Of a DNA stretch of 64,000 nt, positions 18,506 to 27,715 are shown one piece after another. Every line of letters begins with the position of its first letter. Position 1 is the first letter of the stretch. The notes beneath the pieces were generated by a model that was not told the origin of the DNA, did no database searches, and worked only from the letters and a program-made list of their open reading frames with translations. The stretch covers positions 76,882-140,881 of the forward strand of contig DFZN01000071.1 in NCBI GenBank assembly GCA_002382735.1. Reading direction: 5' to 3'. A program made the translations under genes and the position numbers. The stretch is from a bacterium UBP11_UBA4055 (GTDB lineage: Bacteria; UBA4055).

Positions 18506-20056
18506 TTATTCATTATTTTCAATCGGCAGTTTGATCGTAAAAACTGTTCCCTTGCCATGTTCTGAATCGACTTTTATACCGCCATTATGCTTATTTACGA
18601 TTATGTCGTAACTCAAAGCCAGCCCCTGACCCGTGCCTTTCCCGATCTGTTTGGTCGTAAAAAAAGGCTGGAATATTTTTTCTTTAAGTTCGGCAGGTAT
18701 CCCGGCCCCGTTATCCTCTATTGTTATGTAAATAAATGCTTCATCGAAAGATGTCGATATTTTTATCAGGCCTTTTTCTTCGCCTTTTCTTTCCGATATA
18801 GCGTCGCACGAATTCGTTATCATATTAAGAATAACCTGGTTTATGTCTCCGATATGGCAGGTGATCTCGGGAAGATTTTCGGCGGGGCAGGTCTCAACAT
18901 CAGCAATATACTTCCAGACATTTTTAGTTATGGTCACAGTCGAAGTTATTGCGTCATTTATGTCAGCTTTCTGCATTGTTTTAAGCCCAGGATGCGAGAA
19001 TGTTTTCATGGCGGTCACGATCTTTCTCACTATCCGGATGCCGTTCATGCTTTCCTCTAGTGCTTCAGGTATCTCGTTCATCAGATATTCCAGGTCAGTG
19101 CCGACAGCTATCTTATTTTCTGAGCCGCTTTCAGCTGATTTTTTGATATTGGAATAGAAATCAGATATTTTTTTGAACGAATCTTTGATGAACAGGGTGT
19201 TGTCGCTAATATACTGAAGAGGTGTATTTATCTCGTGCGCTATACCTGCGGCCAGAGTTCCGATCCCTTCCATTTTTTGAGCGTGTCTCAATTGATTTTC
19301 AATTCTTATCATATCTGAAATATCCCTTTTAAGCGCGACGAAATTAATTATGTTCCCGCTTTCGTCAAATACTGGGGACACGGATGCATCCTCTTCATAA
19401 ACATCCCCGTTCTTCTTTTTATTGATAAAATGACCCTTCCATGGTTTTCCTGCAAGAATCGTTTTCCAGAGATCATCGTAAAAAGCCCTGTCATGCTGAC
19501 CGCTCTTTAAAACTGATACCGGCATTCCCAAAACCTCTCCGGCCGAATATCCCGTTGTTCTTTCGAAAGCAGGATTAACAAATTCGATTATACCTTTGAT
19601 ATCCGTTATTACAATTGTTTCTGAGGAATGATAAATGGCAGTACTGAGCTTGTTCTGTCGTTCTGCTATGGCATTTCTGTCTTTTCTCAGGTTGCTTAAT
19701 TCAAGGAACCTATCGGTTTTTTCCGGAAGAGATTCGAACATATCTGCGGATTTATTTACATAATCGAGAACACCGGATTTTATAAGAGTTACTACGGTTT
19801 CCTGATCAACAAAGCTCTCAAGGACTATGACAGGTACATTTTTGTATATGTAGGGATCCTTTAACAGATCTAAAGGACTTCCGTCGTCAAGGTAGAGATT
19901 GCTAATGATAATATCGGAACTCTCGGCATATTTCCGTGCAATTTCGATGTCAGGTACGATCGTCAGCCTGTAACGGTTACCGTATCTGAGAAATACGCTG
20001 TTTATGAGTATTCCGTGATCCTCATTTTTTTCTATAAGCAGTACTTTTACCGGCAT
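18506..20056 (-). CDS. Pseudo-receiver PAS histidine kinase
   Basis: The 516-residue protein has an N-terminal receiver-like domain, a PAS domain (about 140-250) and an NtrB-type kinase: [12 protein letters not shown] (His at about 274), [17 protein letters not shown] and GTGQGLALS. In the receiver the phospho-acceptor position is Asn53 ([10 protein letters not shown]), and the acidic pocket reads IEKNED with Lys in place of one Asp, so it is probably not phosphorylated. ATG 20056 fits the receiver start; an upstream TTG at 20071 would add five residues. It is the first gene of the minus-strand kinase operon, with a 76-base gap to the polyferredoxin gene upstream. Confidence 0.87.
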   Translation of the reverse strand: MPVKVLLIEKNEDHGILINSVFLRYGNRYRLTIVPDIEIARKYAESSDIIISNLYLDDGSPLDLLKDPYIYKNVPVIVLESFVDQETVVTLIKSGVLDYVNKSADMFESLPEKTDRFLELSNLRKDRNAIAERQNKLSTAIYHSSETIVITDIKGIIEFVNPAFERTTGYSAGEVLGMPVSVLKSGQHDRAFYDDLWKTILAGKPWKGHFINKKKNGDVYEEDASVSPVFDESGNIINFVALKRDISDMIRIENQLRHAQKMEGIGTLAAGIAHEINTPLQYISDNTLFIKDSFKKISDFYSNIKKSAESGSENKIAVGTDLEYLMNEIPEALEESMNGIRIVRKIVTAMKTFSHPGLKTMQKADINDAITSTVTITKNVWKYIADVETCPAENLPEITCHIGDINQVILNMITNSCDAISERKGEEKGLIKISTSFDEAFIYITIEDNGAGIPAELKEKIFQPFFTTKQIGKGTGQGLALSYDIIVNKHNGGIKVDSEHGKGTVFTIKLPIENNE

Positions 20057-20147
20057 GTCAGCTCTGTCCAATTTTGATCATCTTGTTATAGTTAAATTTA
20101 TATATAAGAAATACTCCCCATTAAATCAATCATTAAATCGTTAATTT

Positions 20148-21323
20148 TTATTCTTCTCGCATGAAAGGAATACCGTCCTTGAGAAGATCGAAGAACTGGC
20201 CGGTGGGGCAGAGGTAAACGCACCACGGATTTTTAATGAAAACCGAAGCAATAAATATTATTATGCTGCCTGTAACGGTTATTATTGATGCGGTTGAGAA
20301 TATGAATATCGAAAAAGGCTCAATGATCGTCAGGTCAATTCTGATCGAAGCGGAAACGGCTATAAGCAGGGATATGAAAATTAGAAGTCTGAGCCGCCTG
20401 AAGAAAATTATGATCTTAGCACTTGGAATGACCTTTTTAACCTGTATTTTTGCAAGTATGGTCTGAACTCCGCCGAAGGGGCAGATATAATAACAGTAAT
20501 AATGTCTATTGAAGAAAAGCGGAACAAGAACCGAAAGAATCAGGAGAACGATCGTCGTTAATGAAGTTAAAAAGCTTATGCCGTTCAACGAAAGACTTTC
20601 AAGAAAATAGATCGAAATAAATTTGCCTGATATGACACCAAAAAATATAATAGATAGAAGCTGTATGAAAATTCTGAACTTATTTATTTTCTTTATGAAT
20701 ATTCCCAGTAATGATATAAATAGAATAAAATATAAAACTGCTTCGTATGGAGATTTCAATAGCGATATTTCTGTTTTTGGGGTCGATTTTGCATACGCTG
20801 TTTTCCCGGTAAATATACCCACTCTTTTACTGATAATTTTTCCGACTGCTTCGCTTGTATATGTTGCTCCTGACACGGCATCTATTTCCATTTCTTCAAG
20901 TTCCTCAAGAGTTTTGCCTTTCCATGAATTGAAATATCCGATGTTTTCAAGCCCGGAAATCCAGGCCGGCGTTTCTCTGTGATTTACGACCAAGATCCCG
21001 GTGATCTTTTCATTTTCATCCGCAAGGACCGCAAGGCTTAAATTCCCTCCGTACCCTATAATATCGTCGCTGAAAGGTGATGTAAGAATGAATTTGCCTG
21101 CGACATTTCCCTTCCCGTCATAAATTTTTGACCACGAGTTAAGATAATTCTTCTCTTCGACAGATGCGGCTTCAGGTATGATCCTTTTGAATTTCTCTGC
21201 AAGATCATATCTGCCAAAATCAAAATCCTCTTTTATTTCGCCTTTGGAAAGTATGAAAACCAAAACGAACACTGCAATTACTGGGAGCTTTAAAAGATAT
21301 CTGATCCGGGTACTTTTCGTCAT
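20148..21323 (-). CDS. FMN-binding membrane polyferredoxin (NosR/RnfG-like)
   Basis: The 391-residue protein has one N-terminal helix and then an FMN-binding domain with SGATYTS (about residue 150), the covalent-flavin motif of RnfG/NosR-type proteins. About five membrane helices and two CxxxCP motifs (CYYICPFG and CVYLCPTG) of the NapH/NosR/CcoG type follow. It probably moves electrons across or along the inner membrane; donor and acceptor are unknown. Compared with NosR it lacks a classic second ferredoxin domain with four CxxC sets. The ATG at 21323 has AAGGTG. It is flanked by kinase genes downstream and a terminator upstream, so it probably starts its own transcript. A redox input to the kinases is possible but inferred. 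Confidence 0.82.
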   Translation of the reverse strand: MTKSTRIRYLLKLPVIAVFVLVFILSKGEIKEDFDFGRYDLAEKFKRIIPEAASVEEKNYLNSWSKIYDGKGNVAGKFILTSPFSDDIIGYGGNLSLAVLADENEKITGILVVNHRETPAWISGLENIGYFNSWKGKTLEELEEMEIDAVSGATYTSEAVGKIISKRVGIFTGKTAYAKSTPKTEISLLKSPYEAVLYFILFISLLGIFIKKINKFRIFIQLLSIIFFGVISGKFISIYFLESLSLNGISFLTSLTTIVLLILSVLVPLFFNRHYYCYYICPFGGVQTILAKIQVKKVIPSAKIIIFFRRLRLLIFISLLIAVSASIRIDLTIIEPFSIFIFSTASIITVTGSIIIFIASVFIKNPWCVYLCPTGQFFDLLKDGIPFMREE

Positions 21324-21444
21324 ATATTCACCTTAAAAAAAATCCTCTTATCATTTTTTCATTGCTTGCACCAAGCTTTAAGAAATATACACACGAATTC
21401 AAATTACTTCCAACCATATCTTCTAATAATCCTATATAAAGAAA

Positions 21445-21495
21445 GGAACGCCGTTTTTTTGATTTAGAGGCGGGGAGTGTAAAAAACGGCGTTCC
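21445..21495 (-). terminator. Strong hairpin terminator of the small-gene operon
   Basis: A perfect 15-bp inverted repeat (arms 21445-21459 and 21481-21495, each with a GGAACGCCG-type core and a run of T or A) has a 21-base loop. It lies 15 bases after the stop of the last small gene, and a T-rich stretch follows on the minus strand. It separates that operon from the polyferredoxin gene. Confidence 0.8.
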
Positions 21496-21510
21496 CGTGG
21501 AGAGATCTGT

Positions 21511-21771
21511 TTATTCGTTACTTATCCTGTAATATTCTGGTATGTCTGGTTTTCTTTGTTGTCCGCATCTGACCATAATGATGTTTTTAAGATAGATCGC
21601 ATAAGGCTGTCTGGCTGAAAGGTCGTAGCATATAAGGAAGCCCCCGTCAAGTTTTATCGGAAATACTTCCAGTATGAGATGTTCTCTTATTATTTCAGAA
21701 AAATAATGATCGCAAATAAGCGTGTTCCCCGAACTTATCGCTTCATATATCGCAGATCTCAATTTCCGCAT
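21511..21771 (-). CDS. Hypothetical small protein
   Basis: The 86-residue soluble protein is of no recognised family. Its start overlaps the end of the upstream gene by 29 bases in a different frame, which implies translational coupling. It has a mixed alpha/beta composition with two cysteines (ICDHYF and MVRCGQ). It is the last gene of a three-gene operon that begins with a secreted peptide and ends at a strong terminator. Confidence 0.6.
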   Translation of the reverse strand: MRKLRSAIYEAISSGNTLICDHYFSEIIREHLILEVFPIKLDGGFLICYDLSARQPYAIYLKNIIMVRCGQQRKPDIPEYYRISNE

Positions 21772-22078
21772 TTATACATTTCCTTGTTGTTGTTTTCGCA
21801 CTTAGCGTTATTTCATTATTGAACCACCTGACCGTCATGGTATTGACAAAATCTCCAATGTCTGAAGGTACAGTAAAAGACACTACCTCACCTTCGGTGA
21901 TCTCTCCGGGATCCTTTAGTAAGCTGATTCTGTCACCAACAGAAATCAGGGCGCATTTTTTCCCGTAGAGATAAAACCTTTTTAATATGTACCGGCTGTT
22001 TTTCCTGAAAATATCCGGGTTTTCTTTCGGGTCAAAAAAGACAGCCACGGCTCCGCAGCTGTCGTTAATGATGCTCAT
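21743..22078 (-). CDS. Hypothetical protein
   Basis: The 111-residue soluble protein is of no recognised family. It is predicted mostly beta with a basic central stretch, and the C-terminal half (EGEVVSFTVPSD, VRWFNNEITL) looks like a small beta-sandwich or PilZ-like barrel, a guess from composition only. The ATG at 22078 follows a good AGAGGTG site and lies 26 bases after the stop of the secreted peptide gene. It overlaps the next gene by 29 bases. Confidence 0.65.
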   Translation of the reverse strand: MSIINDSCGAVAVFFDPKENPDIFRKNSRYILKRFYLYGKKCALISVGDRISLLKDPGEITEGEVVSFTVPSDIGDFVNTMTVRWFNNEITLSAKTTTRKCINAEIEICDI

Positions 22079-22104
22079 GTCGGCACCTCTTGTTTATTAG
22101 TTTT

Positions 22105-22266
22105 TTATTTTTTGATTGGGGGCGGCGGAGGTATAGGGTCCACACCGTCACCTGTATAAACCCATCCCGTTCCGATCCAAGTCCAGTCCGGATATATTTC
22201 ATCAGCGTAAAGACCGGCAGTCAATGCCGTGAGAGCTAAGATCGCCGCGATAATAAGTTTCTTCAT
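22105..22266 (-). CDS. Short secreted peptide (53 residues)
   Basis: ATG 22266 is preceded by a full AAGGAGG site. The peptide starts MKKLIIAAILALTALTAGLYA, a textbook signal peptide with an expected cut after the last Ala. The mature part has only about 32 residues, rich in Trp and Tyr (PDWTWIGTGWVYTG), and ends in five prolines, Ile and two lysines. It has its own consensus-like promoter. It is the first gene of a three-gene operon downstream of a TPR protein gene. It may be an exported signal, a small envelope component, or the remnant of a longer exported protein. No homologue is recognised. Confidence 0.7.
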   Translation of the reverse strand: MKKLIIAAILALTALTAGLYADEIYPDWTWIGTGWVYTGDGVDPIPPPPPIKK

Positions 22267-22295
22267 TCTTTGCCTCCTTTTTGTTGTTCGAAGGC

Positions 22296-22324
22296 AAGAT
22301 ACCTCTGTAAAACTCTCGTGTCAA
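22296..22324 (-). promoter_or_regulatory. Sigma70-type promoter of the secreted-peptide operon
   Basis: Reading on the minus strand, TTGACA (22324-22319) and TATCTT (22301-22296) are 17 bases apart. The expected transcript start is about 20 bases before the peptide gene's ATG. It is the best match to the sigma70 consensus in this half of the window. Confidence 0.6.
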
Positions 22325-22441
22325 TCATACAGCATTTTTAGGGCGGAAAAAATGCCGTTGTGGCCCTTCAACTTTTTATTGTCATATTGTGTAAAGTATT
22401 GATATATTATAAAATGCGGAATAAAAAAAATGGTTCGAAAT

Positions 22442-24289
22442 TCAGTTCGACAAACCCTTCATTATACCTTTTATATCAACAATGTCGTTTTCCGCTTCGG
22501 GTGATCCAATAGCTTTAAGATGCCTGAGCGCTTCTTTAAAATGTTTGGCGGCTTTGGAAACATTGTTCATTTTCGCACAGTTTATGCCCGCAAGTTTATG
22601 GCAGTGAGCTTTAAGAACGGTGTCCGGTATGTTCTCCGACTCAATTATTTGAAAGCATTTGTTAAGGTGTGAGTTGGATTTTCTGTACCTTGAGGTTTCG
22701 CTGTATATGACCGCGAGAGTATTTTCAATGTAGGCCGGGTAGAGTCTGATTGAGTTCAGGGCGCATATCTCGGTAAGCCTGTTCAGAAATCTTACCGCGC
22801 CAATGTACTTTTTCTTTTCTGTCATGATCTTGGCGAGATAGATCATGTTAACGATATGCTCCTCAAGACTCTCACTCTTTTCATTAAAAATGACCGCCGA
22901 TCTTCTGAAATATTTTTCAGCCTTGTCTTTCTCTCCCTTTTTGTAAAGATATATCGCGAAACTGATAAGCGAATTGTAGTAATACGAGTCCTTGCCGGTC
23001 TTTTTTGAAAGCTGTTTTATGCGTCTAAGGTATTCATCCGCCGCTGAATGTTCGATACTGCCTGAATACGATGAAGTTGAAAATATCTGGGAAATGCATT
23101 TTGATTCGCCTATCAGATCTTTATTCTTTCTTGTATATTCAAGCTGCATATCCAGGCATTCGAGAGCTTTATTATATTTTCTGTCCCTGATATATATTTC
23201 AGATTTTACTCCGTAGAAGTAACCAAGCTCTTTATCATTAGTTCTCCTGAAAGCTTCCCTGATGCATTCATTCACCTTGACGAGTGCGTTTTTCAGGTCG
23301 TTCTTAACGATTTTTTTTCTTATCTGAGCATCATAATGTATATATTTTTTTTCCTCATTTTCGGTTTTATTAAGAAACCACAGGGTGCGGGTAAAACAAC
23401 GGTCTGCTTCCTGCAGGTTGTTAGAATATGCGGAGATCATTCCCAGATAATAATATAGTTCTCCCAGTTCATCATTGTAATGAGCATCTGTCATTATTCC
23501 TATTCCGTCAAGAACGATATCTCTACACTTTTCATACTGTTCGAGATGAAAAAATATTTTCGCTTTTTTCATGATGATGCCCGCACTGAATTTTTCAGAG
23601 CCATGAAGCTCGGAAGCGGCGTTCTGGAGCCTGTTGTAAAGCATTACGGCTCTCTCGAAATCCAGTTCGTCCTCATATCTCTCAACATCTTTCGCGGTTT
23701 CGTATAAAGTGCTCAGGAGAATATCGTTATCCTCCTTTGAAAGGCTGTAATCTTTCCAGAAATCAGTAAAATCCCTCATCTTTTCAATATCTTTTATGAA
23801 TGAATCGACAAAAACCGGAGGTATGACGGGACTGTCAGACAAAAAGGCGCCTTCATTTTTCGCATAACCTCCGCTCAAAAGAAGTTCTTTATACAGCTTT
23901 TTTAATATTTCCCTGTGGTCTATACCGTTCTTCATCGGCGAATTGTTCCTGCCGGAGAAATGAACTGGCTCCATTTTTACTGAGGTGTGATCAAGTTTTC
24001 TGCTGTCTGAAATTTTAATACAGGCAGGATCATTATTTTTAGGTCTGAGATTGGAAAGAATATAACTCGTGAATATTTCGATGCCTGTCTGGCTCTTATC
24101 CAGACTGTAGCCTAAGAATCTGTGATGCGATGAAGTATCCTCAACGATTATCTTATAGACAGATATTGTTTTGCCTTCAGTTTCTGTCCTCGAAAACAGT
24201 TCAATAAACGCGCTTAAGCCTTTAAGTTCCCTGAAAGTATCCAGTTTATTCATGTTCGCTTTAAAATGATCGAATCTCTTTGTTCTCAT
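22442..24289 (-). CDS. Tetratricopeptide-repeat protein
   Basis: The 615-residue cytoplasmic protein has no signal peptide or membrane helix. The first 200 residues are unrecognised. From about residue 200 the sequence is an alpha-solenoid of TPR-like units (GELYYYLGMISAYSNNLQEA, KALECLDMQLEYTRK, EKYFRRSAVIF and AAKHFKEALRHL are among the clearest). No helix-turn-helix was seen at the N-terminus, so it is not an ordinary RRNPP-type peptide receptor. ATG 24289 follows CAGG; a TTG one codon earlier is an alternative. It lies upstream of the secreted-peptide operon in the same direction with a 175-base gap and a separate promoter. Confidence 0.8.
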   Translation of the reverse strand: MRTKRFDHFKANMNKLDTFRELKGLSAFIELFSRTETEGKTISVYKIIVEDTSSHHRFLGYSLDKSQTGIEIFTSYILSNLRPKNNDPACIKISDSRKLDHTSVKMEPVHFSGRNNSPMKNGIDHREILKKLYKELLLSGGYAKNEGAFLSDSPVIPPVFVDSFIKDIEKMRDFTDFWKDYSLSKEDNDILLSTLYETAKDVERYEDELDFERAVMLYNRLQNAASELHGSEKFSAGIIMKKAKIFFHLEQYEKCRDIVLDGIGIMTDAHYNDELGELYYYLGMISAYSNNLQEADRCFTRTLWFLNKTENEEKKYIHYDAQIRKKIVKNDLKNALVKVNECIREAFRRTNDKELGYFYGVKSEIYIRDRKYNKALECLDMQLEYTRKNKDLIGESKCISQIFSTSSYSGSIEHSAADEYLRRIKQLSKKTGKDSYYYNSLISFAIYLYKKGEKDKAEKYFRRSAVIFNEKSESLEEHIVNMIYLAKIMTEKKKYIGAVRFLNRLTEICALNSIRLYPAYIENTLAVIYSETSRYRKSNSHLNKCFQIIESENIPDTVLKAHCHKLAGINCAKMNNVSKAAKHFKEALRHLKAIGSPEAENDIVDIKGIMKGLSN

Positions 24290-24360
24290 CAAACCTGCCT
24301 TTGTACGGATTTTAGTGACTCATCTTCATCAAACTTTGCATCTGCTTAATATAAGAAAAA

Positions 24361-24395
24361 AAAAACAGAAAAACCGCAATCGTTTTTCTGTTTTA
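24361..24395 (-). terminator. Hairpin terminator after phoU
   Basis: A 10-bp perfect stem (24365-24374 with 24382-24391) has a 7-base loop and is extended by A/T pairs. On the minus strand a run of T follows. It lies about 20 bases past the phoU stop and before the TPR gene. Confidence 0.7.
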
Positions 24396-24416
24396 TGTTC
24401 CTGTATAAAATATTTA

Positions 24417-25070
24417 TTATCCCTGATGCCTTACGATCGTTCCGTTTATCATATAGACCACATCCTCGGCTATATTTGTAGCATGATCGCCAATTCTTTC
24501 AAGAGATCTTGATATGGTCAGATATTGTGAGAGGAGCTCAAAATTATCCGGCTGTTTTTCCAGAGCTTTCTTCACTTTACCAAAAACCGACTCATGAAGC
24601 CTGTCAACTTCATCATCAGCTTCAATGACCATTTCTGCTTTCTTCATATCCAAGTCTATCATCGAGTCTATGCTGTTCTTTACCATTAAAAGAGCTTTTT
24701 CGCACATATCGGTAAAATCGAACGAATCGTCCTTCCTGTTCAGGCTGATGATCTTTATACATCTCTCGGAAATGTTCACTGCGAGATCGCCTATCCTTTC
24801 AAGGTCGGAATTGATCTTAAGCATAGAGATTATAAGCCTTAAGTCGATGGCTACAGGCTGATAAAGGGCGAGAAGTTTTAAACAGTCCTCCTCTATCTCT
24901 ATCTCCGTCAGATCTATCTGCCTGTCTTTCTCTATTACTTTCTCAGCGAGTTTGACATCTCCTTCGTAAACTGATCTGACCGCGTCTCTGACATCTTCTT
25001 CGACCACGGCACAGAGTTCGTAAAATTTCTTTTTGAGTTTTGTTAATTCGTTCTGCAGGTATTTTGACAT
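24417..25070 (-). CDS. phoU: Phosphate transport regulator PhoU
   Basis: The 217-residue all-helical protein has the two-fold PhoU repeat: both halves carry an E/D-R-I-G-D-x-A-x-N-I segment (LERIGDLAVNIS at about 90 and LERIGDHATNIAEDV at about 190) that binds metals. In the Pho system PhoU damps PhoR signalling and Pst uptake when phosphate is plentiful. It is the last gene of the pstSCAB-phoU operon, 9 bases after pstB, with an AGGAG site. Confidence 0.97.
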   Translation of the reverse strand: MSKYLQNELTKLKKKFYELCAVVEEDVRDAVRSVYEGDVKLAEKVIEKDRQIDLTEIEIEEDCLKLLALYQPVAIDLRLIISMLKINSDLERIGDLAVNISERCIKIISLNRKDDSFDFTDMCEKALLMVKNSIDSMIDLDMKKAEMVIEADDEVDRLHESVFGKVKKALEKQPDNFELLSQYLTISRSLERIGDHATNIAEDVVYMINGTIVRHQG

Positions 25071-25079
25071 AATTTACTC

Positions 25080-25856
25080 CTATCCGAATTGTCCGGTAAT
25101 ATATTCCTCTGTCCTTTTCTGGTCAGGGCTGGTGAATATCTTGGTTGTTTTGTTGTATTCGATGAGGCTGCCTATATAGAAGAATGCCGTATAATCCGAA
25201 ACCCTTGAAGCCTGCTGCATGTTGTGTGTCACGATTATGATGGTCACCTGATCCTTTAATTCGCCGATGAGTTCCTCAATCCTGTTGGTTGACTGAGGGT
25301 CAAGAGAGCTTGTGGGTTCGTCCATTAAGAGCACTTCAGGTTCCACTGCGAGGGCTCTTGCTATCGAAAGTCTCTGCTGCTGACCTCCCGACAGACTTCC
25401 CCCTGGCGTTTTCAGCCTGTCCTTAACTTCATCCCACAGAGCTGACTGGCGAAGAGATCTTTCACAGACCTCGTCAAGAAGCTTTCTGTCCCTGAAACCC
25501 ACAAGTTTAAGGCCCGCGACCACATTATCGTATATGGACATTGTGGGGAAGGGTGTAGGCTTCTGGAATACCATTCCTATTTTTCTTCTGATTATTACCG
25601 GATCGAGCTTGGGATCATATATATCCTGACCGTCAATGAGAGCTTTTCCGGTCACTTTCGCGCCTCTCGTAAGGTCGTGCATCCTGTTGAGAGCTCTTAA
25701 GAAAGTAGTCTTTCCGCATCCTGAAGGTCCGATGAGCGCGGTTACTTTTTTATCATAGATCTTAAGGCTCACATCTTTAACCCCCGGATTCTCTCCGTAA
25801 AAAACTGAAAGTCCTATGGTCTCGAGCCTTAATTTATTTTCAATAACATTGTCCAT
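25080..25856 (-). CDS. pstB: Phosphate ABC transporter ATP-binding protein PstB
   Basis: The 258-residue ABC ATPase has Walker A GPSGCGKT, signature LSGGQQQR, Walker [13 protein letters not shown] and the H-loop VTHNM. The length and the FQKPTPFP Q-loop are those of PstB. It energises phosphate import with PstC and PstA and lies 2 bases after the pstA stop. Confidence 0.97.
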   Translation of the reverse strand: MDNVIENKLRLETIGLSVFYGENPGVKDVSLKIYDKKVTALIGPSGCGKTTFLRALNRMHDLTRGAKVTGKALIDGQDIYDPKLDPVIIRRKIGMVFQKPTPFPTMSIYDNVVAGLKLVGFRDRKLLDEVCERSLRQSALWDEVKDRLKTPGGSLSGGQQQRLSIARALAVEPEVLLMDEPTSSLDPQSTNRIEELIGELKDQVTIIIVTHNMQQASRVSDYTAFFYIGSLIEYNKTTKIFTSPDQKRTEEYITGQFG

Positions 25857-25858
25857 CT

Positions 25859-26722
25859 CTATTCCTGTTTTTTATCTCTTATGAAAAATCTTGCCGCTGC
25901 GAAAGACGCTGTGATGACCGCCAAAAGGATTATAGCCGCCGCCCATCCCATTCCGTGCCAGTGCTCGTACGGGCTGATAGCCAGGTTGTACAGCCTTTGC
26001 GGCAGAGTATCGACCGGTCCGAATATCCAGCCTGTCCACTTGACCGGCAGGTAATTGTTGCCGAACGAGGTAAAAACCAGCGGCGCTGCTTCTCCGGCTG
26101 CCCTTGCGAACGCGATCAAAAATCCCGTTACGAGCCCTACTTTGGCCGCAGGGATGATAGTAGAGAGAATTACTCTCCATCTGGGCAGGCCGATAGCGAG
26201 CCCGGCTTCTCTGATCGACCACGGGATGTTCATCAGCGCGCTTTCGGTCGCTCTGGCGATTATGGGGAACATGACGAAAGCCAGCGCGACGCCTCCGGAA
26301 AGCCCGGAAAACGAGCCCATGGGTTTTACGACAAGCACGAAAGCGAGCAGGCCTTTTAAGACCGCGGGCATTCCGTTGAGCGTGTCGTTGAGCACTCTGA
26401 GGATCGGGTTCGCCCAATGGTCGGGATATTCTGACAGCATGACGCCCGCACCGATCCCGAACGGGATCGATATCAGCACGGCCATAATATCAACGACAGC
26501 CGTACCTATGATCGTGTGAACAAGTCCTGTCGGTTCTCCCATCATGTTCCTTGTCGGCGATCCGAGTTCTTTCGTGAACAGGTCGAGGCTGATATAATTA
26601 AATCCCTGGACTATTACATAGCCGAGTATGATAAAAAGAGGAATAAGAACCGCGACAGTATTGAGTATTATAAAAACGAGCACAACATTATCCCGTGCGT
26701 ATCTGCTTCTGAGACTCCTCAT
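25859..26722 (-). CDS. pstA: Phosphate ABC transporter permease PstA
   Basis: The 287-residue permease has six hydrophobic segments and the EAA-type loop [13 protein letters not shown] (about residues 170-185). ATG 26722 is chosen because it overlaps the pstC stop as ATGA and starts with a short basic tail before the first helix. The same frame stays open far upstream inside pstC (to 27268), but that part is only a low-complexity shadow of pstC, so the longer reading is rejected. Confidence 0.95.
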   Translation of the reverse strand: MRSLRSRYARDNVVLVFIILNTVAVLIPLFIILGYVIVQGFNYISLDLFTKELGSPTRNMMGEPTGLVHTIIGTAVVDIMAVLISIPFGIGAGVMLSEYPDHWANPILRVLNDTLNGMPAVLKGLLAFVLVVKPMGSFSGLSGGVALAFVMFPIIARATESALMNIPWSIREAGLAIGLPRWRVILSTIIPAAKVGLVTGFLIAFARAAGEAAPLVFTSFGNNYLPVKWTGWIFGPVDTLPQRLYNLAISPYEHWHGMGWAAAIILLAVITASFAAARFFIRDKKQE

Positions 26723-27702
26723 ACCGCCCTCCCGCCGGTCACCGCATATTTTCTCTGTATATAAGCGGCCGCCAGATTCACGATAAGCGATATCAGGAAC
26801 AGGTAGAACCCTACGGCCATAAGGCTTGTTAAATGAATGTTCTCGACCGCTTCCCTGAACTCGTTCACTATTACCGATGCCATGGTCGAACCGGGGCCGA
26901 AGAGGGTGAAGGGGAGAGTGTTCTTGTTCCCGATCAGCATCGCGACCGCCATCGTCTCGCCGATAGCTCTGCCCAGCGAGAGCATAGTGCCGGCAAGTAT
27001 TCCGCCCCTTGAGTACGGGATCACGGCCATCCTGATGACCTCCCATTTGGTCGCGCCGAGAGCACTGGCGGCTTCCCGCTGCTCTTTGGGCACCATTCTG
27101 AACGCGTCCACCGTGAGAGCCGTAGTAAAAGGAATGATCATGATCGTTAAGATTATCGTCGCGGTCATCATTCCGTACCCGATCGGGTTTCCCAGAATGG
27201 GAGTCAGTCCCGGCGCGTTCTCCAGCGACCAGATGTAAACGGGAATCTCGACCGTGTCCCTGATCCACGGTGTGAATACGAACACTCCCCAGATCCCGAT
27301 AACGACGGACGGGACAGCCGCTATCAGGTTAACAAGGTTCTCGATAATATGCGAGAGCCAGTGCGGAGCGTATTCGGCCGTGAAGACCGCGATCGCGATC
27401 GCGGGGATGAACGAAAGTGCCAGAGCACCGAGGCTTGTTGACACCGTGCCGACTATGAACGGCCACGCACCGAATTCCATGGTTATAGCAGGATCCCATT
27501 TTTCGCCTGTTAAAAATCCCCAGAACCCGAATCTCGTGATCGCTTCCGAGCCCTCATAATAAAGTGAAATGGCCATAGCGAGAGTCGTAAAAATGACGAT
27601 AAATCCTAAAACGAAGACGGAGACAGCGAATATTCTGTCTCCGAGCCATCCGTACAGCGCAGACGGGCTGACATTTATTTTTTTTGTGTTGTTATCGGAC
27701 AC
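26719..27702 (-). CDS. pstC: Phosphate ABC transporter permease PstC
   Basis: The 327-residue permease has six hydrophobic segments and the inner-membrane loop REAASALGATKWEV. GTG 27702 is preferred because AAGGAG lies 9 bases before it. A TTG at 27723 would overlap the pstS end, lacks a site, and adds seven residues. The stop overlaps the pstA start. The protein pairs with PstA to form the phosphate channel. Confidence 0.93.
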   Translation of the reverse strand: MSDNNTKKINVSPSALYGWLGDRIFAVSVFVLGFIVIFTTLAMAISLYYEGSEAITRFGFWGFLTGEKWDPAITMEFGAWPFIVGTVSTSLGALALSFIPAIAIAVFTAEYAPHWLSHIIENLVNLIAAVPSVVIGIWGVFVFTPWIRDTVEIPVYIWSLENAPGLTPILGNPIGYGMMTATIILTIMIIPFTTALTVDAFRMVPKEQREAASALGATKWEVIRMAVIPYSRGGILAGTMLSLGRAIGETMAVAMLIGNKNTLPFTLFGPGSTMASVIVNEFREAVENIHLTSLMAVGFYLFLISLIVNLAAAYIQRKYAVTGGRAV

Positions 27703-27715
27703 TTTATTAGTCTCC

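Noticed and set aside
22442..24289. TPR protein as an RRNPP peptide-binding transcription factor
   Set aside because: No N-terminal helix-turn-helix is visible, so only the general TPR assignment is kept.
26055..26519. Plus-strand frames over the pst genes
   Set aside because: They are antisense shadows of strongly conserved permease genes, without ribosome sites or recognisable domains.
25859..27268. PstA starting 180 residues further upstream
   Set aside because: The upstream extension lies inside pstC and reads as a low-complexity His/Arg/Gly/Asp chain; the ATGA overlap at 26722 gives the normal PstA length.
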